Made by a program: the position numbers and the translations under genes
Notes under the pieces: generated by a model
What the model was told of the DNA's origin: nothing
Seen by the model: only the letters and a program-made list of their open reading frames with translations
Databases searched by the model: none
Origin: Hydrogenophaga sp.
GTDB lineage: Bacteria > Pseudomonadota > Gammaproteobacteria > Burkholderiales > Burkholderiaceae_C
Length of the DNA stretch: 54,650 nucleotides
Direction: 5' to 3'
Assembly (NCBI RefSeq): GCF_026125825.1
Contig: NZ_JAHCKK010000020.1
Location: 1 to 54,650 of the forward strand
Shown here: one piece after another, positions 30,001 through 36,802 of the stretch
Layout: each line of letters begins with the position of its first letter
Numbering within the stretch: position 1 is the first letter of the stretch

Positions 30001-30602
30001 ATGGCCAGCGCGTGCAGACCCATGTCCAGGATGTCCTGCACCGAGGTGGGGAAGAACACCGGCAGGCCGCAGGCCTTGAAGATGTGGTCGCTCTGGTGCG
30101 CGGCAGTGGAACTCTTGGCCACGTGGTCGTCGCCCGCCACGGCGATCACGCCGCCCCAGGGGGTGGTGCCGGCCATGTTGGCGTGCTTGAAGACGTCGGA
30201 GCAGCGGTCCACGCCCGGCCCCTTGCCATACCAGATGCCGAACACGCCGTCGAACCGGTTGCTGCCCGGTGGCGCGAAGCCCAGTTGCTGGGTGCCCCAG
30301 AGCGCGGTGGCAGCCAGTTCCTCGTTCACCCCCGGCTGAAACACGATGTTCTGCGCCTTGAGGTACGGCGCCGCCTTCTGCAGGGCCTGGTCGTAACCGC
30401 CCAGGGGTGAACCACGGTAGCCGCTGATGAAGCCGGCGGTGTTCTTGCCCACGAGCGCATCGCGCTGGCGCTGCAGCATGGGCAGCTTCACCAGAGCCTG
30501 CACGCCACTCATGAAGGCGCGACCGTGGTCGAGTGCGTATTTGTCGTCGAGGGTGACCGTTTCCAGCGCGCGGCGGATGTGGTCGGGCAGGGGGGCGTTC
30601 AT
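27003..30602 (-). CDS. Indolepyruvate ferredoxin oxidoreductase, fused alpha-beta form
   Basis: A 1199-residue thiamine-diphosphate enzyme oxidising aryl or branched 2-oxo acids to acyl-CoA with electrons going to ferredoxin. N-terminal pyrimidine-binding region: GFISGYRGSPLGGYD. Diphosphate-binding region near residues 540-590: LGDGTYFHSGLLAVRQS and ILYNDAVAMTGGQ. A cysteine-rich [4Fe-4S] segment follows near 670-720 (CEGCGDCGVQSNC, CNKDYSCVKGFCP). Then the gamma-type domain GVGGTGVITIGQLL with DAAGLAQKGG. The single long chain is the common form in aerobic proteobacteria. A divergent Lrp-family regulator 183 bases away probably controls it. Confidence 0.95.
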   Translation of the reverse strand: MNAPLPDHIRRALETVTLDDKYALDHGRAFMSGVQALVKLPMLQRQRDALVGKNTAGFISGYRGSPLGGYDQALQKAAPYLKAQNIVFQPGVNEELAATALWGTQQLGFAPPGSNRFDGVFGIWYGKGPGVDRCSDVFKHANMAGTTPWGGVIAVAGDDHVAKSSTAAHQSDHIFKACGLPVFFPTSVQDILDMGLHALAMSRFSGVWAGMKTIQEIVESSATAEIDPGRVNIVIPEFEMPPGGLHIRWPDHALDQEARLFDYKWYAALAYVRANRLNHNVIAGPNDRFGLIASGKAYNDTRQALLDLGLDDETCRRIGLRLHKVSVVWPLEAQTTREFATGLREILVVEEKRQVIEYQLKEELYNWRPDVRPNVLGKFDEVEGDFSGGEWSMPNPSARTLLRANADLSPAIIARAVARRLKKIGGVPQDVMARIDAQLAILTAQEQSMQTLLTQGVAGAERQPWFCSGCPHNTSTRVPEGSRAMAGIGCHFMTIWMDRATVGFTQMGGEGVPWVGQQPFSHDQHMFANLGDGTYFHSGLLAVRQSIAAGVNITYKILYNDAVAMTGGQQVGERPEGHSVVQIAQSMRAEGAVKITIVTDEPEKYDSIKGLPEGIAIQHRDTLDAVQREFRDIKGTTVIIYDQTCATEKRRRRKRGTMVDPAKRVVINELVCEGCGDCGVQSNCLSVEPLETEFGRKRAINQSTCNKDYSCVKGFCPSFVTVEGGQLRKKEKGGAQLEWTGGALPLPALPTLDAEAWGIIVAGVGGTGVITIGQLLGVAAHLEGKGIVTQDAAGLAQKGGATWSHVLIGARQDDIRTTRVSAASADLILGCDPIVSAHKETWARLRAGRTHVALNVNATPTAAFVKNPDWQNPAQACVDALVNSLGADAVGTFDAETAATRLMGDSLYTNPMMLGYAWQKGWLPLELASLLRAIELNAVQIDKNKAAFEWGRRAAHDPKAVAALWQKAGAGEQVIQFKKRDSLDDLIARRVEFLTSYQNAGYAEQYRQFVERVRASEAALGKTALTEAVVRNLFKLMAYKDEYEVARLHSDPAFHARLASQFEGDFTLKVHLAPPLIARKNERGELVKQPFGPYMFKVFKLLARFKGLRGTPLDIFGRTEERRTERALIGQYRADVEALLAGLSATNHGLALEIARLPEQIKGFGHVKERHLAAARSRREALLQQWRQPEAAAHLARAA

Positions 30603-30736
30603 CGGCTTGTCTCCGTGGGGGATGGGGGGCCAGCTTCGTGGGCGGGTCGTGAACAGGGTCGCGCGCCGGATAGGTGCGCGCCTCCAGTGTGGCGCACAGT
30701 GTATGCCCCAGTGCGCGACAGGTGTTTGCGTTTCAT

Positions 30737-30781
30737 GCCTGTTTTCGGGATGATCAAGAAAGATTCATTCTCAAAACAGGC
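30737..30781 (+). promoter_or_regulatory. Inverted repeat covering the ribosome site of the Lrp-family gene
   Basis: GCCTGTTTT (30737-30745) and AAAACAGGC (30773-30781) are perfect 9-bp inverted arms with a 27-base spacer. The right arm contains the only plausible ribosome site (CAGG) before the ATG at 30786. The spacer holds AGAAAGATTCATTCT, an imperfect dyad of Lrp-site type. It may be an autoregulatory operator, an RNA hairpin hiding the ribosome site, or both. Confidence 0.5.
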
Positions 30782-30785
30782 CATC

Positions 30786-31289
30786 ATGGAAACACTTGAC
30801 AAGTTCGACATCGCCATCCTGCAAGAACTGCAAACCGACGGCCGCCTCACCAACGCCGAACTCGCGCAGCGGGTGGGCCTGTCGGCCGCACCGTGCTGGC
30901 GGCGCGTGCGCGCGCTGGAGGAGTCGGGCTTCATCCGCGGCTACCGCGCCGAGATTGACCGCGAGAAGATCGGCCTGGGCGTGCTGGCCTTCGTGCGCCT
31001 GGACGCCGACCGCAACAGCGGCGACGTCACCCGCAACCTGGAAAACGCGATCCGGGGCATTCCCGAGGTGGTGTCCTGCCACTACATCAGCGGCTCCGGC
31101 ACCTTTGAACTGCAGGTGGTCAGCCGCGACCTCAACCACTTCAGCCAATTCGCCCGCGAGGTCCTGCTCAACCTGCCCAACGTCAAGGACCTGCACACCA
31201 GCTTCTCCCTGGGTGAAGTGAAGTCGGGCAGTGCACTTCCGCTGCAGCATCTTGTAACCAGAAGTTTGAACACGGCAAAAAGCACCTGA
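30786..31289 (+). CDS. Lrp/AsnC-family transcriptional regulator
   Basis: A 167-residue regulator. The N-terminal helix-turn-helix (residues 5-60: LDKFDIAILQELQTDGRL ... AELAQRVGLSAAPCWRRVRALEESG) is followed by the RAM effector domain (about 65-150) that binds amino acids and forms dimers and octamers. Divergent from the indolepyruvate oxidoreductase, so it is likely to sense an aromatic or branched amino acid and control that gene. The ATG at 30786 begins the canonical sequence; the frame is open further upstream without support. Confidence 0.94.
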   Translation: METLDKFDIAILQELQTDGRLTNAELAQRVGLSAAPCWRRVRALEESGFIRGYRAEIDREKIGLGVLAFVRLDADRNSGDVTRNLENAIRGIPEVVSCHYISGSGTFELQVVSRDLNHFSQFAREVLLNLPNVKDLHTSFSLGEVKSGSALPLQHLVTRSLNTAKST

Positions 31290-31342
31290 ACTTGAGCACT
31301 TTTTTTCACCGCTCGTCTTCGTTTTTTTACCGTTGGATAACA

Positions 31343-31369
31343 AAGTGGCCGTAAGTGGTTGAAAAGTGT
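31343..31369 (+). promoter_or_regulatory. Three phased AAGTG direct repeats upstream of the fibre operon
   Basis: AAGTGG (31343), AAGTGG (31353) and AAGTGT (31364) recur at 10 and 11 bp. The array ends about 22 bp before the -35 element, a usual position for an activator. The region is AT-rich compared with its surroundings. No regulator gene for it is identified in the window. Confidence 0.45.
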
Positions 31370-31391
31370 GAAATTTTTCCTCGGGCATGTA

Positions 31392-31420
31392 TTGATCCGT
31401 GAAGTGACTTTCCGTAACAT
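31392..31420 (+). promoter_or_regulatory. Sigma-70-type promoter of the fibre operon
   Basis: TTGATC (31392-31397), a 17-base spacer and TAACAT (31415-31420) give near-consensus -35 and -10 elements. Transcription would start near 31427, leaving a leader of about 70 bases before the GTG start at 31498, which has AAGGAAA upstream. Confidence 0.6.
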
Positions 31421-31497
31421 CTGCCCATCAACCACCCGTGGGCCGCGTACCTAAAAGTGCACACCTCCCACTTCTGCTCCGTCCTGAAGGAAACGTC

Positions 31498-32088
31498 GTG
31501 AAAAAAGCCCTGCTGCTCCAATCTGCCCTGGCGCTGGCCTTGGCCACCCCGCTGATGGCCTCGGCCGAATCCCAGCTTGTCACGGGCGCGGGCAGCGCGG
31601 TGGCCCGCCTGGATTTCCGCGTCGTCGTTCCCCGGGTGCTGTTCCTGGCCGTGGGCACTGGCGCCGCCGGCTTCGCCACCAACACCACGGTCGACACCGT
31701 GACCTTCGACTACACCAGCAACCCCGCCGCCGTGGGCACGGGCGCCGCCGCCGGTGTGGTCACCGGCAATGTGGTGCCGGTCCGGGTGGTGGGCAACAAC
31801 GGCCAGGTTACCCTGGCGGCTTCCACCACCGGCGCGCTCACCAACGGCACGGCCGACACCATCGCCTGGTCCGAGATCTCGGCCACCAGCAGCCTGGCCG
31901 CACTGCCCAGCCCGGCCATTCCGAACACCGGCGCTGGCGCGGCCTCCAACGTGACGCTGTCCTCGGGCACCAAGATCACGGACCGCACCGCCAACTGGAC
32001 CTTCAGCTACGCCAACTCGGCCGTGGTGGCACCGGGCACCTACGGCACGACCAACGGCCGCGTGACCTACACCGCCTCCATGCCCTGA
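31498..32088 (+). CDS. Exported pilin-like subunit 1
   Basis: 196 residues. A clean signal peptide (MKKALLLQSALALALATPLMASA, cut before ESQ) precedes a Thr/Ala/Gly/Val-rich beta-type protein with no cysteine. Residues 38-45 read LDFRVVVP, matching LDFRIIIP at the same position in the protein at 36228. The C-terminus reads GRVTYTASMP, matching GRVTYTLSSP of the next gene. These shared blocks, export, and the neighbouring PapD-like chaperone point to a surface fibre subunit. A GTG start at 31498 with AAGGAAA before it gives the right signal peptide. I cannot name the family; spore-coat-U/CsuA-type or DUF4402-type subunits are the nearest ideas. Confidence 0.7.
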   Translation: MKKALLLQSALALALATPLMASAESQLVTGAGSAVARLDFRVVVPRVLFLAVGTGAAGFATNTTVDTVTFDYTSNPAAVGTGAAAGVVTGNVVPVRVVGNNGQVTLAASTTGALTNGTADTIAWSEISATSSLAALPSPAIPNTGAGAASNVTLSSGTKITDRTANWTFSYANSAVVAPGTYGTTNGRVTYTASMP

Positions 32089-32219
32089 GCCGGCGCGGCA
32101 GACCTCGAGAGGGCGGCCGACCCGCCGCCATCGGCTTCCCGGAGGGTTTGCGCAGAGCAACCCTCCGTCGCCATTTCAGGCGCCCCGTTTTCCAGGACAG
32201 CCACGGTCCACCAGACAGC

Positions 32220-32879
32220 ATGCAGCGCACCACGTCCCGCTCCAGCCAGGCCCGCTTCGCGGCGGGCGCCTGCGTGGCCGTGCTGTGCCTGATGGACATG
32301 GCGGCCGCGCACGCCTGGTCGCTGACCATCACCTCCGGTAGCCGCCGCCTGTTCCTGCACGTGGGCAACGGCGCCCTCAGCGGCACCAGCGGCACCTTGA
32401 ATGGCACCGCGGGCACCAGCGGCGCGATCAACCTGGTGCAGGTCACGGTGCCGGTGGCGCAACTGGGCAATGGCACCGACCTGCCCATGACCAGCGACAG
32501 CAGCCAGTCCACCAGCCTGTACGGCGATGGAAACAACACCTGTCCCACACCAGCCAGCCAGGTGATGGTCGGCGCCGGCTACCGCCGCAACAGCGGCGCG
32601 GCCAATGCCACGCTCACCGTGTCCTCCCCGGCCAACCTGACCAGTGCCAGCGGCGACACCATTCCCTTCACCGAGATCAGCTGGACCGTCTCCGCGCCGG
32701 GCAGCGGCGCACCCAACGTGATTCCGGCCGGCACCTTCAACGGCGGCACCCAGACGCTGGCCACGGTCCCGGGCAACACGTACTTCGAGAACTGCCACAC
32801 CTACGTCTACGCCAACAACGCGGTGCGGGCGGCCGGCACCTACAACGGCCGGGTGACCTACACCCTGAGCAGCCCATGA
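32220..32879 (+). CDS. Exported pilin-like subunit 2
   Basis: 219 residues with a signal peptide (hydrophobic stretch about 13-30, cut near AHA-WSLT). The mature part is rich in Gly, Thr, Ser and Asn, contains SRRLFLHVGNGALSG near residue 41, two cysteines (NTCPTP, FENCHTY) that could pair, and the C-terminal block GTYNGRVTYTLSSP shared with subunit 1. The ATG at 32220 is chosen because a signal peptide follows at once; the frame is open upstream. The stop overlaps the next start (ATGA). Role: second structural or tip subunit of the putative fibre, by inference. Confidence 0.65.
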   Translation: MQRTTSRSSQARFAAGACVAVLCLMDMAAAHAWSLTITSGSRRLFLHVGNGALSGTSGTLNGTAGTSGAINLVQVTVPVAQLGNGTDLPMTSDSSQSTSLYGDGNNTCPTPASQVMVGAGYRRNSGAANATLTVSSPANLTSASGDTIPFTEISWTVSAPGSGAPNVIPAGTFNGGTQTLATVPGNTYFENCHTYVYANNAVRAAGTYNGRVTYTLSSP

Positions 32880-33334
32880 CGGCGCAGCGCCGCGTCCTGG
32901 CGGTCCTGTGCGGCCTGTTGGCCGGCACCGCCTGGGCCAACCCGCATCGCCTGGACGATTCGCTGAGCCACACCGTGCCGCCCAACGTGCAGATGCAGTG
33001 GCTGCCCCTGAAGTCGGGCCAGCCCTTCGCAGGCGGCATGGAAGCCCGGCTGCGCGTGAACATCCGCATCGACACGCGCGACTGGATCGGTCGCAGCGGC
33101 CGCATCTACATGGTGCTGCCGCGCGACGAGGCCTCCAGCATCGAAGCGGTCTGGACCACCCAGGGCCGCCTGCAGGCTGGCCGCCTGCTGTCGGGTGAGC
33201 GCGCGCTGGTGCACGCCGGCCCGATCACCACGCCCACCCTGGAAGACCAGCTTCAGGTGCGCCTGCGCTCGAACGCCGACTGGCAGTCCAACAGCCGCCG
33301 ACTGAACTTCCATTTCGAACTGGATGCCGACTGA
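32876..33334 (+). CDS. Small exported protein of the fibre operon, function unknown
   Basis: 152 residues: a signal peptide (RRVLAVLCGLLAGTAWA, cut before NPHRL) and a beta-rich mature domain of about 130 residues with no cysteine in it. Visible segments include RLRVNIRIDTRDW, GRIYMVLPRDE and RRLNFHFELD. I do not recognise the family. Its place between subunits and chaperone and its overlap with subunit 2 (ATGA) suggest a minor subunit or assembly factor. Confidence 0.6.
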   Translation: MTAQRRVLAVLCGLLAGTAWANPHRLDDSLSHTVPPNVQMQWLPLKSGQPFAGGMEARLRVNIRIDTRDWIGRSGRIYMVLPRDEASSIEAVWTTQGRLQAGRLLSGERALVHAGPITTPTLEDQLQVRLRSNADWQSNSRRLNFHFELDAD

Positions 33335-33341
33335 GCCCGCC

Positions 33342-34163
33342 ATGCGCCCTGCTTTTCTGAGCTTCTTGCACCGCCCCGTCCCTGCGCTGTGCGCCGCCCT
33401 GGCCCTGGCCGGTGTCTCGCACGCGGTGCGGGCCCAGGGTTTCGCGGCCTACATCACGCCGCCGCGCTTCGAGGTGCAGGTCGCGCCCGGCCAGAACCTG
33501 CGCCAGGTGGTGGAGATCCAGCACGTCGGCCAGCAAAAGGGCAATTACCGCGTCTACACCAACGACTGGGCCTTCCTGCCCGACAACTCGGTGGCCTTCA
33601 GCGACGCGCTCGCGGCCGACAGCTGCCGGCCCTGGGTCGCGGTCGAGCGCCGCGAGCTGACCATCGAGCCCGGTGCGCGTTACCGCTACCGGTTTGAGAT
33701 CACCCCCCCGGCGGGCACGCCGGCGCGCGAGTGCCGCTTCGCGCTGATGATCGAAGGGCTGGAGCCCGCGCGCGTCCAGGGCGACCTCAACTTCCCCGTG
33801 GGCGGGCGCATCGGCGTGATCGTGTACGCCACCATCGGCGACGCGGCCCCGAAGCTGGAGATCACCGGCACCCGCGTGGCCCAGGTCGATGGCCAGCCCA
33901 CCGCCGTGGTCGACGTGCGCAACCTGGGCAACGCCCACGGCCGCCTCGAAGGCTTTGTCAACGGCACCGACGCCAGCGGCGCGCGTTTCGAGATGGCGCC
34001 GGCCGACCTGCCCATCCTGCCGGGCGAGACGCGGCGCATCGCCATCACCCCGGTCGCCGAAAACGGCAAGCCCGCGCCCACGGTGCGCTTTCCCCTGGCG
34101 GTCAAGGGCAACCTCGAATGGGGCAAGAACCGCCTGCCGCTGGACGCGAGCTTCGCTCCATGA
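33342..34163 (+). CDS. PapD-like periplasmic fimbrial chaperone
   Basis: 273 residues. A signal peptide ends at AVRA-QGF. Two immunoglobulin-like domains follow: the first starts ITPPRFEVQVAPGQNLRQVVEIQHVG and includes WAFLPDNSVAF and RECRFALMIEG; the second includes GRIGVIVYATIGDAAPKLEITG and ends near LEWGKNRLPLDASF. This is the layout of pilus chaperones that hold subunits by donor-strand complementation. The ATG at 33342 lies just before the signal peptide; an ATG at 33324 inside the preceding gene would add six residues. The stop overlaps the next start (ATGA). Confidence 0.75.
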   Translation: MRPAFLSFLHRPVPALCAALALAGVSHAVRAQGFAAYITPPRFEVQVAPGQNLRQVVEIQHVGQQKGNYRVYTNDWAFLPDNSVAFSDALAADSCRPWVAVERRELTIEPGARYRYRFEITPPAGTPARECRFALMIEGLEPARVQGDLNFPVGGRIGVIVYATIGDAAPKLEITGTRVAQVDGQPTAVVDVRNLGNAHGRLEGFVNGTDASGARFEMAPADLPILPGETRRIAITPVAENGKPAPTVRFPLAVKGNLEWGKNRLPLDASFAP

Positions 34164-36142
34164 GGGGGCTGGCGGCGCGCCCCGTCCATTGCCTGCTGGC
34201 GCTGCTGGGCGCCTCCACCCCCTGGTTCACGGCCTGGGCCCAGAACGCGACCGCGCCCGCTGCGGCCAGCCCACCCCCCTACGAAGACCGGGTGATCGAA
34301 GGCCTGCCGCCCGAACCCGCGGAGGACGCCGAGGCCTACCCCTACGACCGCCAGGGCTGGCCGCGCTTCCTGCGCCTGGAAACCCGCCTGGGCACCCAGC
34401 CTTTCGACACAGCGCGCAAGACCCGCATCGGCTACGGCATCTACGGCCTGCTGGAGACGCCCAACCACGGCACCCTGTCCATCGACGGCACCTACGCGCC
34501 CGGCGACAGCAGCGGCACGCTCACGCTGCGCCAGCGCGCGATGCCGCTGTCGGACGGCTGGTTGATGAGCAACGAGCTGGGCGTGATCAACCCACCCGCG
34601 CCCGGCATCCTGCGCCTGCCCGCGCGCATCTACCTGCCCTCGGCCATCGTGCAGGGCCTCAGCACCGAGTGGGAAAACCCCGGTGCCGGGCTGCAACTGC
34701 AGGCCAGCACCGGTGAGCCCGGCCGGCTGGACTTCCTGCCCGCCAACGGCTTTCGCAAGCTGCCGGGCCAGCGCACCGCCTTGGGCGGGCAGTGGCGCCT
34801 CAACGCGGACGATGCCAACCCCCTGTCCAACCAGGGCTGGACGCTCGCCGTGCAGCACGAGGACGCGCGCAAGGTCTCCAACCTGGACGCGCCGCTGCAA
34901 GCCAGCGACATCGTCAACGCCGACTCCACCCTGCTGGCGGTGCGGCACGAAGGTGCGGAACACCGCATCCAGGGCCAGGTGCTGCGCACCCAGTCCAGCG
35001 CCGTGAACGGCGCGCGCCAAGGCTTCTGGGTGGACGGCGAATGGGACGACGGCCCGCGACGGCACGGCCTGGGCGCCTACCGGCTCGAACGGGACCTGAG
35101 CTGGGCCAACCTGCCCCTGGCCAACGACCTCGTGGGCGGCTACGCACGCACCAGCTGGCGCACCCGCCAATGGTCGGCCGAAGGCTCGGTGGACTGGCTG
35201 GACTCGATCAGCGGGCGCAGCGCCAGCGGCTTCTTCGCCACCGGTTCGGCGCGCTGGCGCCTCAACCGCGACCACACGGTGGGCGCAGGCACCACCGTGC
35301 GCCGCTTCGACGGCAACGCCTGGAGCAGCTACGGCGACTGGCGCTTCCAGAACGGCTGGGGCAACAGCGGCCTGCGCCTGGAGTTCGTGCGCAGCGACAA
35401 CGAAGCCGACTCGCGCTGGCTGACCTGGGACCAGGAATGGCTGGTGCCCCAGGGCTGGTCCGTCTCCACGAGCCTGGGCACGGGCGCCTACGACGCCGAC
35501 CAGGGCCGCCCCCGGGAATCGGTCTGGAGCGCCGCGCTCAGCGTGTCCGCGCCCATCACCAACAAGGCGAGCCTGCGCGGCAACCTCAACACCGAACACA
35601 GCGACAACGGCCAGTCGCGGCACAGCCTGAACCTGGGTGGCCAGTGGCGCATCGACCCGCGCTGGAGCCTGGAGGCCAACTACAACCGCTCCACCGGCCG
35701 CAGCCGCTTCAACCCCTCGCTGGACCCACTGGCCCCGCCGCTGGCCATCGTCATCCCCGAATCGGACCGGTCCTTCTATGCCGTGCTGCGCTACGAACTC
35801 GAAGCCGGCAGCCGCAACGTGCCACTGGGCGGCCGGGCCAGCGACGGCGGCGGTCGCATCGTCGGCACCGTGTACTTCGACGCCAACCGCAGCGGCACCC
35901 AGGAAGCCAGCGAGCAGGGCGTGCCCAACGTCACCGTCTACCTGGACAACCGCTACGCCGTGCGCACCGACAGCCAGGGCCGGTTCGAATTCCCCTTCGT
36001 CGCCGGCGGGCCGCGCACCGTGAGCGTGCGCGGCGACACGCTCCCCCTGCCCTGGAACGTGGTCGACCAGGGCCAGGCCCGGGTGGATGTGCGCCTGCGG
36101 GAAAGCGCCTCCATCAGCATCCCGGTGCAGCGCAGCGAGTAA
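34160..36142 (+). CDS. Outer-membrane-type protein with C-terminal SdrD-B-like domain, possible usher substitute
   Basis: 660 residues. A signal peptide ends at AWA-QNA. Residues 60-555 show the alternating polar/aromatic pattern of transmembrane beta-strands (GYGIYGLLE, GTLSIDGTY, SGTLTLRQR, GFFATGSARWRLNRDHTVGA, WSLEANYNRSTGR), as in a beta-barrel. Residues 559-660 form an SdrD-B-like or carboxypeptidase-regulatory-like domain with a calcium-type loop DANRSGTQEASEQGVPNVTV. I do not see the N-terminal domain, plug or disulfide pattern of FimD/PapC, and it is shorter than an usher (about 800). Position after a pilus chaperone makes a usher-like role likely, though an anchor is possible. The ATG overlaps the chaperone stop. 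Confidence 0.6.
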   Translation: MRGLAARPVHCLLALLGASTPWFTAWAQNATAPAAASPPPYEDRVIEGLPPEPAEDAEAYPYDRQGWPRFLRLETRLGTQPFDTARKTRIGYGIYGLLETPNHGTLSIDGTYAPGDSSGTLTLRQRAMPLSDGWLMSNELGVINPPAPGILRLPARIYLPSAIVQGLSTEWENPGAGLQLQASTGEPGRLDFLPANGFRKLPGQRTALGGQWRLNADDANPLSNQGWTLAVQHEDARKVSNLDAPLQASDIVNADSTLLAVRHEGAEHRIQGQVLRTQSSAVNGARQGFWVDGEWDDGPRRHGLGAYRLERDLSWANLPLANDLVGGYARTSWRTRQWSAEGSVDWLDSISGRSASGFFATGSARWRLNRDHTVGAGTTVRRFDGNAWSSYGDWRFQNGWGNSGLRLEFVRSDNEADSRWLTWDQEWLVPQGWSVSTSLGTGAYDADQGRPRESVWSAALSVSAPITNKASLRGNLNTEHSDNGQSRHSLNLGGQWRIDPRWSLEANYNRSTGRSRFNPSLDPLAPPLAIVIPESDRSFYAVLRYELEAGSRNVPLGGRASDGGGRIVGTVYFDANRSGTQEASEQGVPNVTVYLDNRYAVRTDSQGRFEFPFVAGGPRTVSVRGDTLPLPWNVVDQGQARVDVRLRESASISIPVQRSE

Positions 36143-36227
36143 GCCCGGGCCCCGCATGCCCTTGCGGCGCGACAGCCTTCACCCAGCAGGGGTATCAAGT
36201 TTGGAGGGCGTGGGCCGATAGTGGGTC

Positions 36228-36698
36228 ATGTCCCCCCGCCGCCTCCTTCTCCCCGCGCTGGCCGCCAGCGCCCTGTTGCTGGTCCCCGCGACCAGCATCG
36301 GCGAGAGCGTGCTGGTGCCCCAGGGCCAGGCCGGCGCCTCGCTGGACTTCCGCATCATCATCCCGCCCATCATGCGGGTCATCGAGAACAGCCATCCGCT
36401 GCAGCTCGACACCTCCGTCGCCGGCGAGGCCAGCGCCCAGCAGCGCCTGGTGATCCAGTCCAACATGAAACGGGGCTTCTGCGTCTCGCTGCGGCGCGCC
36501 GCGCCCCAACTCGGCACCTGGGAGATGCAAACCGCCCCACAAAGCGGCGTCCAACTCAGCCCGGTGGCCGACGGCTACCGGCTCTGCGGCACCCGCCCGG
36601 GCCACTACACCCTGCTGCTGCAGCACCGCTTCGGCACCGGCGAAGGCCGGGCCAGTGCCCTGCACTGGCCGGTGCAGACCGACATCTCCGCCATTTGA
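36228..36698 (+). CDS. Exported subunit-like protein, last gene of the fibre operon
   Basis: 156 residues with a signal peptide ([20 protein letters not shown], cut before ESV). LDFRIIIPPIMRVIEN starts at residue 39, the same position as LDFRVVVP in subunit 1, and so marks it as a relative. Two cysteines (RGFCVSL, YRLCGTR) could form a disulfide. It lacks the GRVTYT ending of the other subunits. It starts 85 bases after the barrel protein and ends the operon; it may be a minor, adaptor or terminating subunit. Confidence 0.6.
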   Translation: MSPRRLLLPALAASALLLVPATSIGESVLVPQGQAGASLDFRIIIPPIMRVIENSHPLQLDTSVAGEASAQQRLVIQSNMKRGFCVSLRRAAPQLGTWEMQTAPQSGVQLSPVADGYRLCGTRPGHYTLLLQHRFGTGEGRASALHWPVQTDISAI

Positions 36699-36723
36699 AC
36701 CGCCTGTCGTGGCCGTTGGTCCA

Positions 36724-36737
36724 CGAAACCGGTTTCG
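36724..36737. repeat. Perfect 14-bp palindrome downstream of the fibre operon
   Basis: CGAAACCGGTTTCG is its own reverse complement. It lies 26 bases after the last subunit stop and next to a GTGG/CCAC pair. It has no loop and no T-run, so a protein-binding site is as likely as a terminator. Confidence 0.35.
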
Positions 36738-36802
36738 GGATGTAAACCCTGCGTTTGCGCGCAACCCCCCATTCACCGGGCCAATTGCTGCACTGCGCCA
36801 TT

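Noticed and set aside
27159-30410. 1083-residue open frame on the plus strand
   Set aside because: It lies opposite the indolepyruvate oxidoreductase, whose motifs are all intact; no domain or ribosome site supports the antisense frame.
34160-36142. Annotation as an ordinary FimD/PapC usher
   Set aside because: The length is about 150-200 residues short, and no usher N-terminal domain, plug or C-terminal cysteine pair is visible.
33686-36157. 823-residue open frame on the minus strand
   Set aside because: It is antisense to the chaperone and barrel genes, and its composition is typical of a shadow frame.
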